A stretch of DNA of 12,191 nt from Phycisphaerae bacterium (GTDB lineage: Bacteria > Planctomycetota > Phycisphaerae > UBA1845 > PWPN01). Below are positions 1 through 7,030 of this stretch, piece by piece. The stretch covers positions 1 through 12,191 of the forward strand of contig PWPN01000092.1 in the NCBI GenBank assembly GCA_003557125.1. The letters are read 5' to 3'. Within the stretch, counting starts at the first letter, position 1, and the number at the start of each line of letters is the position of its first letter. A model generated the notes under the pieces. It searched no databases. It saw nothing but the letters and a program-made list of their open reading frames with translations, and was not told where the DNA came from. A program made the position numbers and the translations under genes.

Positions 1-1
1 G

Positions 2-580
2 CTCATCTTCGATGAGATCATCACGGGTTTCCGCGTCGCGCTGGGCGGCGCACAGGAGCACTTCGGCGTCACGCCGGACCTGGCCACGTTCGCCAAGGGG
101 ATGGCCGGCGGTTTTCCGGTCAGCGCGGTGGCCGGCCGACGGTCTCACATGGAGGCCTTCGGGGAACTCACGGTGACGCACGCGGGGACGTATAACTCGA
201 ACGGCCCCTGCATGGCGGCCTGCGTGGCGGCGATGCAGACGCTGTCGGCCGATGACGGAGCTGCGCTCAAGAACGCGCACGCGATGGGCCGACTTCTCAT
301 GGACGGCATTCAACAGGCCGCCAAGGATGCGGGCAAAGACGTGCATGTCCGAGGCGTGCCGCCGGTCTTTTTCGTTTCGTTCAACGATCCCGTCGAGATC
401 GTCGATTACCGTTCCTTCGCGCAACGGGATGCGGCCGCATATGGACGCTTCTGGCACGTGCTCCAGGAGCGCGGCGTCCGGGTGGTCCCCGATGGGCTCT
501 GGTTCGTCTCGACGGCCCATACGCGCGAGGATATCGAGGAAACACTGGCGGCCGTCACCGAGGCCATCAAGGAGGTGTAA
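2..580 (+). CDS. Class III PLP aminotransferase (HemL-like), 3' part only
   Basis: The frame is already open at the left edge and gives the last 192 residues of a fold-type I, class III pyridoxal-phosphate aminotransferase. Visible landmarks are the cofactor-binding 'IFDEIITGFRVALGGAQ' segment, the Schiff-base lysine in 'FAKGMAGGFP' (codon 95-97) and the 'HAGTYNSNG' loop that contacts the neighbouring subunit. By comparison with about 430 residues for glutamate-1-semialdehyde aminomutase, roughly the first half lies outside the window. The sequence is HemL-like, but the 'AKGMAGG' lysine motif differs from the 'GKIIGGG' I associate with genuine HemL, and the neighbours are not tetrapyrrole genes. 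An aminotransferase for a sugar, cyclitol or small amino acid is therefore more likely; the substrate is unknown. It would be cytoplasmic. The next gene starts 4 bases after its stop, so the two are probably cotranscribed. Confidence 0.9.
   Translation, partial: LIFDEIITGFRVALGGAQEHFGVTPDLATFAKGMAGGFPVSAVAGRRSHMEAFGELTVTHAGTYNSNGPCMAACVAAMQTLSADDGAALKNAHAMGRLLMDGIQQAAKDAGKDVHVRGVPPVFFVSFNDPVEIVDYRSFAQRDAAAYGRFWHVLQERGVRVVPDGLWFVSTAHTREDIEETLAAVTEAIKEV
569..577 (+). promoter_or_regulatory. Ribosome binding site fixing the start of the DUF4861 gene
   Basis: AAGGAGGTG lies inside the last codons of the aminotransferase, 7 bases before ATG 585. It is a near-perfect Shine-Dalgarno match and decides the start. 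The same frame is open upstream to 252, but that part only shadows the aminotransferase, whereas 585 begins a good signal peptide. Confidence 0.85.
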
Positions 581-584
581 GCTC

Positions 585-3458
585 ATGGTACTGTCTCATC
601 GAAGATCGCGATCGTTCGGGAGTGCGGTTCTGCTGACAGGGATCCTTGCGCTGACGGGCTTGCTCGTCAACAACGGCGTCGCCGGCGAGCAGTCGCTGGT
701 ATCAATCCGGCAGGAGCTTTTCGAGCGCGTCTTCGGGGACGCGGCCCGGCTCGATCCCGAGATCATTGCCAGGGTCAAAGAGCTGCCGCCGGGCGAAATG
801 CTGTTTCTCGACACGAACGGCGACGGCAAGAATAACGAAGTGTGGTTCATCGACCCGAACCCGCGTCACCATGCGAGGTATCAACCGCTGCTCGTGCGCG
901 TCATCGACGAGGACGGCGATCTCGATGAATACGGCGGACCGGACCTGAAGAACGACCTCTACGTCGTCAGCTACAACGCGACGGGCAAGGTCGATGCCGT
1001 CATCGACTACCGGGACGTCACCGGCGACGGCGGGCTCGACGAGATGGCGATCTATTACTTCAGGGGGGGGCGCTCGGCATTCGGCGAGAACGCGCTGCGC
1101 GTCTGGTGGGGGCGCGACGACGGCGGCGACAACCTGCTCTGGTACGACGTCGATTACACGTATTACCAGCACCTCTGCCAGTATCGCTGCCACTTCGCCG
1201 GCAACGAGACGTTCGTGGCGTTCGGCCTGCCGCCCGGCGGCGACACTTGGCTGGCGGCCTGGGAAAACCCGTTCCTGTTCTACGACCTCGACGGGGATGG
1301 AAGCAGCGAGGTCACGCTCCGCATCGAAGGCCGCAACGACAAGGTCCGCGCGATCCGCTACAGCTTCGACGCCGCCGACGACGCGCACGGCCGGCGCCCC
1401 TACAGCTACGATTTTTCCATCACGGCCTACGCCGACCCGGACCGCCCGCTGCACCTGCCGCCCGAGGTGCTCGAAAGCACGACGCTGCGCGGCATCCCGA
1501 CCCAGCCGTGGCTGCGGCGCGACGTGGGTGAGCAGTTTGTCATCGAGGCCGACGCCTGGATCCGCGCGAAGCTGACCTGGGATGAGATGAACGCCAATAC
1601 CGAAGGGGACGTCGATCGCGACCCGAACGAGCGATGGGAAGGAATCATCGCACTTGCATCGGAGAACTTCCGGCAGATCGGCGGGCCGGCGACCAGCGCC
1701 TACAACAAGCGTAACGAGTTGAGCGTCGAACCGGTCGCGCCGATGCGCCTCTACCTCGATGAGACGAACCACCGCCTTCACCTCTTGGGCGCCAACGAGG
1801 GCTGGCTTTACGTCGATTTCGATCTCGACGGCACGGTGGACGCACGGTACACCTGGGTCGACGAGAATGGGGACGGGCGCTTCGATCGCCGTCGGCTCGA
1901 CCTGAACAACGACGGCACGATCGACTTCGATTGGCCGATGCAGGGCGAGGCTGCGAGGGAAATTCCACTCGACTGGGAAACGATCAAGGATCTTTACGTC
2001 CCTCTGCTCGACCGCGTCCTGGCTGACAGCCAGCGCTTCATCGACGCGGCCAAGGTCGCGCTGGGCAACCCGGAGCCGGATCCGGCCGAGCGCTTTTTCC
2101 TCGAAGAGCTGGAAGACTGGCATCGCCAGGCCGGCCTGGGCCCCTACATGCGCAAGAGCCCGGCCGGCGCCCGCTTCTACGTCGACTTCGTGCGCGACCG
2201 GCTGCTGCTGGCGCTCAAGAACGAATTCGGCACGCACGAGGTCTGGGACGAGCTCGAACGCACCTACGCTTCGGGCGATTTCGCGGCAGCGGCCGACATC
2301 GTAACACGCACGCTCACCGATGAACCGATCCCTTCCGGCGTGTCGTTCCGCGACTTCACGCACCGCATCCCGATCCGTATCGACAACTCGGGCCATCCGC
2401 GCCGTCTCGATTGGCCGATCGCCATCCCGCTCGAGCGCATCCGCGAATCGGCACCGGATTTCAACCCCGACTGCTGCGCGGTCGTCGCGCCGCAGCGCTG
2501 GCTCGACTGGCGCGCGATCGCCCACCAGGTCGACACCGTCGAACCGTGGACGGGACCGGAGTTGAGTTTTCTGGTCGACCTGCCCGACGATGCGGCGCAT
2601 ACGTTTTATCTTTATTACACGCCCGATGCGGTGTGCCCGCCCGACTACGAGATCCGAACCGCGACGGCTGAAGACTGGGTTCCGCCGAACATCGGTTGGG
2701 AGTCGCTCCGCACGGGGTACCGGATGTACTGGGGGCAGTGGGATTTCTTCGGCAAAAAGACCGAGACGCTCATCTATCCGAGGATCGATGAGGTTGGCAA
2801 CTACCACAAGGAGCTCGACTGGGGGATGGACGCGCTGCACGTGGGGCAGGGGCCGGGCATCGGGGGCCTTGTGCTTTACCTCGATGACGTCCCGCATCTC
2901 GTGCAGAACCCGGGCGGCCGTGGCAATGTCGAGTTCTCCAAGCGCCAGCTCGTGGCCGGCCCGGTCCGGGCAGCCATCGAAGTGACCGCCCGCAACGTCG
3001 TTCCCGACCAGCCCGACCTGACCGTCCACAAGCACTGCATCATCTACGACGAGCGCGAGGAGACCGAGGTGCGCGTCACCGTGATCGACGCCGAGGGGCG
3101 GGTCGTGCTCGCACCGGGCCTGACCAAGCTCGTGCGCGAGGATTTCTTCGCACTGCCCGAGCAGGGCTGTGTCGGTGTCTGGGGCTGGCAGGAGGAAGCG
3201 ATCAGCGACATCGGGATGGGCCTTATCGTCGATCCGAGCCTGTTCGTGGACGTGGTCGACCTGCCCGATCAGAGGCGGCTCCGCTGTCGTGTCGAGGACG
3301 ACCGGCTCCGGTTCTGGGTCATCGGCGACTGGCGGCGCGGTCGGCAGCATCCGATCTCCCCGAACGTCGACAACTGGCGACGCGAGATGAGCGCGTTGGC
3401 TGCCCATCTCACGTCGGACGCGAAGGTCGAGGTCGGCAGGCCCGAGGAAGTACGATGA
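585..3458 (+). CDS. Exported protein with calcium-loop-like motifs and C-terminal DUF4861-like domain
   Basis: The product has 957 residues. It begins with a Sec-type signal peptide: basic 'HRRSR', a hydrophobic core at about residues 12-29, and likely cleavage near 'VAG-EQ' around residue 34, so it acts outside the cytoplasm. The N-terminal half carries at least seven D-x-[D/N/T]-x-D motifs, most followed by G, beginning near residues 76, 108, 144, 234, 411, 426 and 439. The last three are in tandem. They resemble the calcium loops of EF-hands, thrombospondin type 3 or dockerins. From about residue 593 ('HRIPIRIDNSGHPRRLDWP') to the end it resembles DUF4861, including 'GYRMYWGQWDFFGKKTE' and 'HKELDWGMDALHVGQGPG'. 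DUF4861 proteins often occur in carbohydrate-use loci, but I know of no established biochemical role. The stop overlaps the next start as ATGA, indicating translational coupling. The DUF4861 call is from memory of the family pattern. Confidence 0.85.
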   Translation: MVLSHRRSRSFGSAVLLTGILALTGLLVNNGVAGEQSLVSIRQELFERVFGDAARLDPEIIARVKELPPGEMLFLDTNGDGKNNEVWFIDPNPRHHARYQPLLVRVIDEDGDLDEYGGPDLKNDLYVVSYNATGKVDAVIDYRDVTGDGGLDEMAIYYFRGGRSAFGENALRVWWGRDDGGDNLLWYDVDYTYYQHLCQYRCHFAGNETFVAFGLPPGGDTWLAAWENPFLFYDLDGDGSSEVTLRIEGRNDKVRAIRYSFDAADDAHGRRPYSYDFSITAYADPDRPLHLPPEVLESTTLRGIPTQPWLRRDVGEQFVIEADAWIRAKLTWDEMNANTEGDVDRDPNERWEGIIALASENFRQIGGPATSAYNKRNELSVEPVAPMRLYLDETNHRLHLLGANEGWLYVDFDLDGTVDARYTWVDENGDGRFDRRRLDLNNDGTIDFDWPMQGEAAREIPLDWETIKDLYVPLLDRVLADSQRFIDAAKVALGNPEPDPAERFFLEELEDWHRQAGLGPYMRKSPAGARFYVDFVRDRLLLALKNEFGTHEVWDELERTYASGDFAAAADIVTRTLTDEPIPSGVSFRDFTHRIPIRIDNSGHPRRLDWPIAIPLERIRESAPDFNPDCCAVVAPQRWLDWRAIAHQVDTVEPWTGPELSFLVDLPDDAAHTFYLYYTPDAVCPPDYEIRTATAEDWVPPNIGWESLRTGYRMYWGQWDFFGKKTETLIYPRIDEVGNYHKELDWGMDALHVGQGPGIGGLVLYLDDVPHLVQNPGGRGNVEFSKRQLVAGPVRAAIEVTARNVVPDQPDLTVHKHCIIYDEREETEVRVTVIDAEGRVVLAPGLTKLVREDFFALPEQGCVGVWGWQEEAISDIGMGLIVDPSLFVDVVDLPDQRRLRCRVEDDRLRFWVIGDWRRGRQHPISPNVDNWRREMSALAAHLTSDAKVEVGRPEEVR

Positions 3459-4201
3459 TCATCGACGCCCACGTGCACATCGGCACGTCGCAGTTTCTGC
3501 AGATCGACGCGGACGCGGCGCAGCTCGTAGCCATCGCCGACGAGGTGGGCTTCGAGCGCATCTTCGTCACGCATGTCACTGCGCTCTATTACGCGATGCG
3601 CGAGGGCAACGACGCGCTCGGGGCGGACCTGGCCCGCTGGGGCGATCGGCTCATCGGGTACGTCACGATCCCGACGCACCGGCTCGGGCAGGACGCCTGC
3701 GACGAGATCCGCCGTTGCGTCGAGCGGTACGGGATGCGCGGGGTCAAGATGTATTCGCACCCGGAGTCGCCGATCACCGAGGCCAGTGCGACGGCCATCC
3801 TCGAGACGGCGGCCGATCTGAAACTTCCGATCCTCGGCCATTTCACGCCGACCGAGTGCGACGTCCTGATGCAGCGCGTCCCCGAGGCGCGCATCCTGAT
3901 GGCCCACATGGGCGGTCAGCCTTATGCGTTGGGCAACTGGCACCTGGCCGTCGAGGTGGCTGAGCGGCACCCGAACCTCCATCTCGACACAGCCACCTCG
4001 CAGATCGACAACGGCATGATCGAGCATGCGGTCGCGCGAATCGGGGCCGACAGGATCGTCTTCGGCACGGATACGCCGTTGCTCGACCCCTGGGTGCAAA
4101 AGGCCAAGATCGAAGGGGCCGCGATCGACGAGTCGGCCAAGCGTCTCATTCTGGGCGGGAACATCGCACGCTTAGTGGGGTTCAAGACCGATGCGGTTTG
4201 A
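3455..4201 (+). CDS. Amidohydrolase_2-family metal-dependent hydrolase
   Basis: A compact 248-residue TIM-barrel hydrolase of the amidohydrolase superfamily (PF04909 type). The expected metal and catalytic set is visible: HxH at H6/H8 in 'IDAHVHIG', K98 in 'GVKMYSHP', H129 in 'ILGHF', H151 in 'LMAHMGG' and D206 in 'FGTDTPL'. The family includes hydrolases, decarboxylases and lactonases acting on carboxylated or ring substrates, so the exact reaction cannot be given. There is no signal peptide, so it is cytoplasmic. ATG 3455 is supported by GAGGAAG at 3444-3450 and because the HxH motif falls, as usual, right at the N terminus. Its start overlaps the upstream stop by 4 bases, and its end overlaps the downstream paralogue by 11 bases. 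This tight coupling suggests the two amidohydrolase-fold proteins are made together, perhaps as partners. Confidence 0.88.
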   Translation: MIIDAHVHIGTSQFLQIDADAAQLVAIADEVGFERIFVTHVTALYYAMREGNDALGADLARWGDRLIGYVTIPTHRLGQDACDEIRRCVERYGMRGVKMYSHPESPITEASATAILETAADLKLPILGHFTPTECDVLMQRVPEARILMAHMGGQPYALGNWHLAVEVAERHPNLHLDTATSQIDNGMIEHAVARIGADRIVFGTDTPLLDPWVQKAKIEGAAIDESAKRLILGGNIARLVGFKTDAV

Positions 4202-4946
4202 CGCGAACGCATTTTTCGGGCATTGGCCCTACTGGCCCTTGCCGCAGACGGACGGCCAAGGCGTCCTGCGTCTCATGGATCGGCACGGGATCGAGCGGGC
4301 GGCCATCACTTCGTTGCGAGGCCTTCACGGCGACTGGCACGAGGCCAACGCGGAGACGTTCGAGCTTGCCGGCAACCACCCCGACCGCCTCGTGCCGATC
4401 GGCTGCATGAGCCCGATGCGCGAGGGCGGAGCGGTTGCGCTGCGTCGGCTCGTGGAAAACGGCGCCCGGGGCGTAAGGCTCTATCCGAGCCTCCTGCAAG
4501 GGTACAGTCTGGCAAGCCCTTTCGCCGACGAGGTGACGGTGTCGGCCGGCGAGCTGGGCATCCCCGTGATCGTGGCGACCCGGCCGATGATGAACTTCCG
4601 ATTCGCACCGCTGCCGCTCGCCCACGTCGAATCCCTGGCCGCCCGCCATCCGCGGACGACAGTCGTTTTGTCAGGCCCGAATTATCTCTCCGAGTTCCGC
4701 GCCGCCTGCGAGGCGATGAGCCGATGCGCGAACCTCTGCTTCGAGATCGCCTGCATGCAGGGTTTCCAGGCAGTAGCGCGGCTGGTCGAAGCGGTCGGGG
4801 CGGACCGCGTTCTGTTCGGGACGGGGATGCCCCTCCACGCGCCGGCCTGCAACGTCGCCAAGATCGACCATGCACGGATCGAGCCGGACCAGCGCAAGGC
4901 CATCGCATGGGACAATGCCTGCCGGGTGTTCGGCGTATCAGGGTGA
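4191..4946 (+). CDS. Degenerate amidohydrolase-fold protein lacking metal ligands
   Basis: A 251-residue protein that aligns by eye along its whole length with the upstream amidohydrolase: same N-terminal strand, similar spacing and the same 'GADRxxFGT' ending. Every expected active-site position has changed. HxH is N6/F8 ('FDANAFFGHWP'), the lysine is R96 ('GVRLYPS'), H129 is A129, the 'AHMGG' histidine is G162 ('LSGPNY') and the final aspartate is G212 ('FGTGMPL'). It therefore cannot bind metal in the standard way and may be a regulatory or structural partner, a sugar-binding protein, or an enzyme with another mechanism. The conserved-looking 'FGHWPYWPL' hints at a real subfamily rather than decay, and the frame is intact. 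The Shine-Dalgarno is weak (GTGGGG at 4175-4180), so translation probably depends on coupling through the 11-base overlap. Confidence 0.82.
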   Translation: MRFDANAFFGHWPYWPLPQTDGQGVLRLMDRHGIERAAITSLRGLHGDWHEANAETFELAGNHPDRLVPIGCMSPMREGGAVALRRLVENGARGVRLYPSLLQGYSLASPFADEVTVSAGELGIPVIVATRPMMNFRFAPLPLAHVESLAARHPRTTVVLSGPNYLSEFRAACEAMSRCANLCFEIACMQGFQAVARLVEAVGADRVLFGTGMPLHAPACNVAKIDHARIEPDQRKAIAWDNACRVFGVSG

Positions 4947-5052
4947 TGCAACGCAAGGCCTGCGGCCATGGCACAACGGGTCAGGGTACTCCGCAAGGCA
5001 CACGGTAAGGATGTCACGGGCATCCGCCCGTCATGGACAAGTGAGTTGGGTG

Positions 5053-5120
5053 GGTGGGACGGGCGTCCCGCCCGTCAATGCGATTGGGCCCTTGGCGACG
5101 GGCAAGATGCCCGTACCACC
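5053..5120. repeat. Inverted pair of 24-base palindromic arms (BIME-like)
   Basis: Arm one (5053-5076) and the reverse complement of arm two (5097-5120) match at 20 of 24 positions and are separated by 20 bases. Each arm also contains its own hairpin, and each starts or ends with the GGTGG/CCACC edge. Facing palindromes with conserved edges are typical of paired REP units mobilised or maintained by RAYT-type transposases. No such transposase gene is in the window, so origin and mobility are inferred. Confidence 0.7.
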
Positions 5121-5213
5121 CTGCAAAGAGCAGGTGCAGTCATCAGGCAAAGCATCAGTACCAGGCAATGATGCCGTGCCACTCTGCGGCACTAACGGAA
5201 CCAGGGATGCGGG

Positions 5214-5220
5214 GGAGGAA
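5214..5220 (+). promoter_or_regulatory. Ribosome binding site for the toroid-fold gene
   Basis: GGAGGAA sits 6 bases before ATG 5227 and fixes that start. The frame stays open far upstream through the repeat cluster, but no ribosome binding site or plausible protein sequence is found there. Confidence 0.8.
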
Positions 5221-5226
5221 CTATCC

Positions 5227-6996
5227 ATGGGAATCGTCATCGGTTCGACAACGCTCGTCGGAATGTTCGCGACGCTGATCGCTGCAACGGCTCCCGCGAC
5301 TCAGCCGACCGATGAATTCAACTACAAGCAGCGTCTCCTTCCGATCCTCGTCGAGGCTGTCCCCGGTCTGCTCAAAACGTACGACAAAGAGACCGGCCAG
5401 TTCGGCGAGGGCATCTGGACCTGCCGGGACCAGGAGCGGATGTACCCATTGGCCGTCGCGTACGCGACGCCCGACCCGGACAACCCCTACTACAAGGATC
5501 AGCACCTTCTCGAAGTGATCACCAAGGCCGGCGACGCGCTTATCGAGGACGCCGACGAAACGGGCCAGTGGGTCTTCCGCAAAAAGGACGGCAGCACGTG
5601 GGGCAGTCGATGGATGCCGTGGACCTATTCGCGTTGGATCCGCACGTACGGGCTCATCCGCGAAGACATGGAGCCGACCCGCAGGCAGGCCTGGGCCGAC
5701 GCGTTGACGTTGGGTTACGAGGGCATCAGCGCAACGCAGCTTCGCAGTGTCCACAACATCCCGGCCCACCAGGCGATGGGGCTCTACGTCGCCGGCCAGG
5801 TGCTCGAACGGCCGGAATGGAGCCTTCAGGCGTCGGCCTTCATGATGCAGGTCGTTCAGAAACAGTCCGAGGGCGGCTACTGGTCCGAACACCGCGGGCC
5901 CGTCGTCGTCTACAACGCCGTCTATACCGACGTGCTCGGCACGTACCATGCGCTCTCCGGCGATGAACGCGTCCTGGCAGCTCTCGAAAAGGCGGCCCTG
6001 TTCCATTACCACTTCCGCTATCCCAACGGTCACAACGTCGAGACGATCGACGAGCGGAACCCCTACCGGGCGCGCGTGGAGACCGGCAACGTGGGGTTCA
6101 CGACCTCGCCACTGGGGAGACTTTACCTTGCCGAGCAGTGGGAACACGCCGGCTGGGAGAACCTCGCGCCCGACCTGATCGCCTCGCTCATACTCTACGG
6201 TCGGGAGGGATCACTGCCCGACCGTGCCGGGATCGCCCGGAACGGCACGTTCGTTCTCGCCGAAGACGACACAGCCAAAGCGGCTACCTTCCGTCGCGGA
6301 CCTTGGTTCGCGTGCCTCTCCGCTTATACATCCCCGGTGGTCAACAACCGCTGGATCCAGGACCGCCAGAACCTCGTCAGCATCTACCACGATCGGGTCG
6401 GGCTCATCGTCGGCGGCGGCAATACGAAACTCCAACCCGCCTGGAGCACCTTCACGGTCGGCGACACGTCGCTGCTGCAACACACGCCCGGCGATACGAG
6501 GCCGAACTTTCAGCCCAAAGGCGAGCTGTTTCACGTACCGTCCGAGGCTGAACTGCGAACCGAGCCCAAGCCCGCTCTCACGTTGACCTACGGCCCGGCG
6601 CAATGTCGGGCCCAACTGCGATTCGTCGACGACGACACACTCGAATACGTCGTTGCAGCGAGCGGCCAGGGAGAACAGCCCGCCGCGGCGCATGTAACGC
6701 TCATTCCGCGTATCGGCGAATCGATTGCCACAGCCGCCGGCATCAAAACCACGCTTTCCGACGAGCCGATCGAATGGTCGGCCGATCAGGTCGGCGGACG
6801 GCTCCTGCATGGCGGGTTCGTGCTCGAACTGCCGCCGACGGCCTCGGTACATTGGCCCGCCCTGCCGCACATCCCCTACCGTAAGGATGGGCATGCCGAG
6901 CCGTCGGAAGGACGCATCGTAGTGCGCGTCCCGCTCGACAGCCCGGCCGAGACCCAAACGGTGCGGATTCGCGTCGAACCGCAGGATGCGTCATAA
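5227..6996 (+). CDS. Putatively exported alpha/alpha-toroid, polysaccharide-lyase-like protein
   Basis: The product has 589 residues. The N terminus is hydrophobic and ends 'ATAPATQ' near residue 25, suggesting a cleavable signal peptide, although it lacks the usual basic residues. Residues of about 30-340 look like a helical (alpha/alpha) barrel rich in W and Y, followed by a beta-rich C-terminal part to about 585. This layout is that of heparinase II/III-like and related uronate lyases. Candidate catalytic residues are H176/N177 in 'VHNIPAHQ' and H222, Y229 and N230 in 'GYWSEHRGPVVVYNAVY'; family lyases use Asn, His and Tyr in this way. A glycoside hydrolase or catalytically inert glycan-binding toroid is also possible. 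It follows the repeat-filled gap, so it may start a second transcript. The end has two stops in a row (TAA TGA), and the next gene begins 34 bases later. Confidence 0.75.
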   Translation: MGIVIGSTTLVGMFATLIAATAPATQPTDEFNYKQRLLPILVEAVPGLLKTYDKETGQFGEGIWTCRDQERMYPLAVAYATPDPDNPYYKDQHLLEVITKAGDALIEDADETGQWVFRKKDGSTWGSRWMPWTYSRWIRTYGLIREDMEPTRRQAWADALTLGYEGISATQLRSVHNIPAHQAMGLYVAGQVLERPEWSLQASAFMMQVVQKQSEGGYWSEHRGPVVVYNAVYTDVLGTYHALSGDERVLAALEKAALFHYHFRYPNGHNVETIDERNPYRARVETGNVGFTTSPLGRLYLAEQWEHAGWENLAPDLIASLILYGREGSLPDRAGIARNGTFVLAEDDTAKAATFRRGPWFACLSAYTSPVVNNRWIQDRQNLVSIYHDRVGLIVGGGNTKLQPAWSTFTVGDTSLLQHTPGDTRPNFQPKGELFHVPSEAELRTEPKPALTLTYGPAQCRAQLRFVDDDTLEYVVAASGQGEQPAAAHVTLIPRIGESIATAAGIKTTLSDEPIEWSADQVGGRLLHGGFVLELPPTASVHWPALPHIPYRKDGHAEPSEGRIVVRVPLDSPAETQTVRIRVEPQDAS

Positions 6997-7018
6997 TGAG
7001 AACGAGTCAGGCAATTCT

Positions 7019-7026
7019 GGTGGGGA
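7019..7026 (+). promoter_or_regulatory. Ribosome binding site favouring start 7031
   Basis: GGTGGGGA lies 4 bases before ATG 7031. The in-frame ATG at 6986 overlaps the upstream gene and has no such site. A third ATG at 7064 begins directly at 'MRVGAARIDITP', where homologues of this family become conserved, and remains an alternative. Confidence 0.6.
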
Positions 7027-7030
7027 TGTG

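Larger units (their letters stand above)
4947..5226. repeat. Intergenic gap filled with REP-like GC palindromes
   Basis: This 280-base non-coding gap holds several short hairpins. Unit 1 is ACGGGC-ATCC-GCCCGT (5016-5031). Unit 2 is GACGGGC-GTCCC-GCCCGTC (5058-5076), a perfect 7-base stem. Unit 3 is ACGGGC-AAGAT-GCCCGT (5098-5114). Weaker ones are CTGC-AAAGA-GCAG (5121-5133) and GGCA-ATGA-TGCC (5164-5175), the latter inside a decayed copy ending GTGCCACT. None is followed by a T-run, so these are not ordinary terminators. The pattern fits dispersed REP/BIME-type elements, and similar 'ACGGGC...GCCCGT' units recur in planctomycete and verrucomicrobial intergenic DNA as I remember it. No promoter is recognisable. 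Confidence 0.7.

Noticed and set aside
2..580. Assignment of the first gene as hemL of tetrapyrrole synthesis.
   Set aside because: The lysine motif and neighbours do not fit, and only the C-terminal part is visible, so the broader class III label is safer.
252..584. Upstream extension of the DUF4861 gene to an ATG at 252.
   Set aside because: This stretch overlaps the aminotransferase in another frame and gives arginine/serine-rich nonsense. ATG 585 has a strong ribosome binding site and begins a signal peptide.
702..3407. A 901-codon open frame on the minus strand, antisense to almost the whole DUF4861 gene.
   Set aside because: It mirrors the codon pattern of a well-supported plus-strand gene in GC-rich DNA, its translation is low-complexity and rich in R, D, V and A, and it has no known motif. 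It is a shadow frame.
5016..5175. The run of short palindromes considered as a CRISPR array.
   Set aside because: The units are imperfect, in both orientations and irregularly spaced, with no constant repeat-spacer pattern and no cas genes.
4870..5226. Upstream extension of the toroid gene through the repeat cluster, giving 'GGTGVPPV...ATGKMPVPP'-like protein.
   Set aside because: This is the familiar spurious translation of GC palindromes, without a ribosome binding site. GGAGGAA before ATG 5227 fixes the real start.
4968..5278. Small frames over the intergenic palindromes, encoding 'GWDGRPARQ' or 'MGRASRPS' peptides.
   Set aside because: They are translations of the repeat units, with no ribosome binding site and no independent support.
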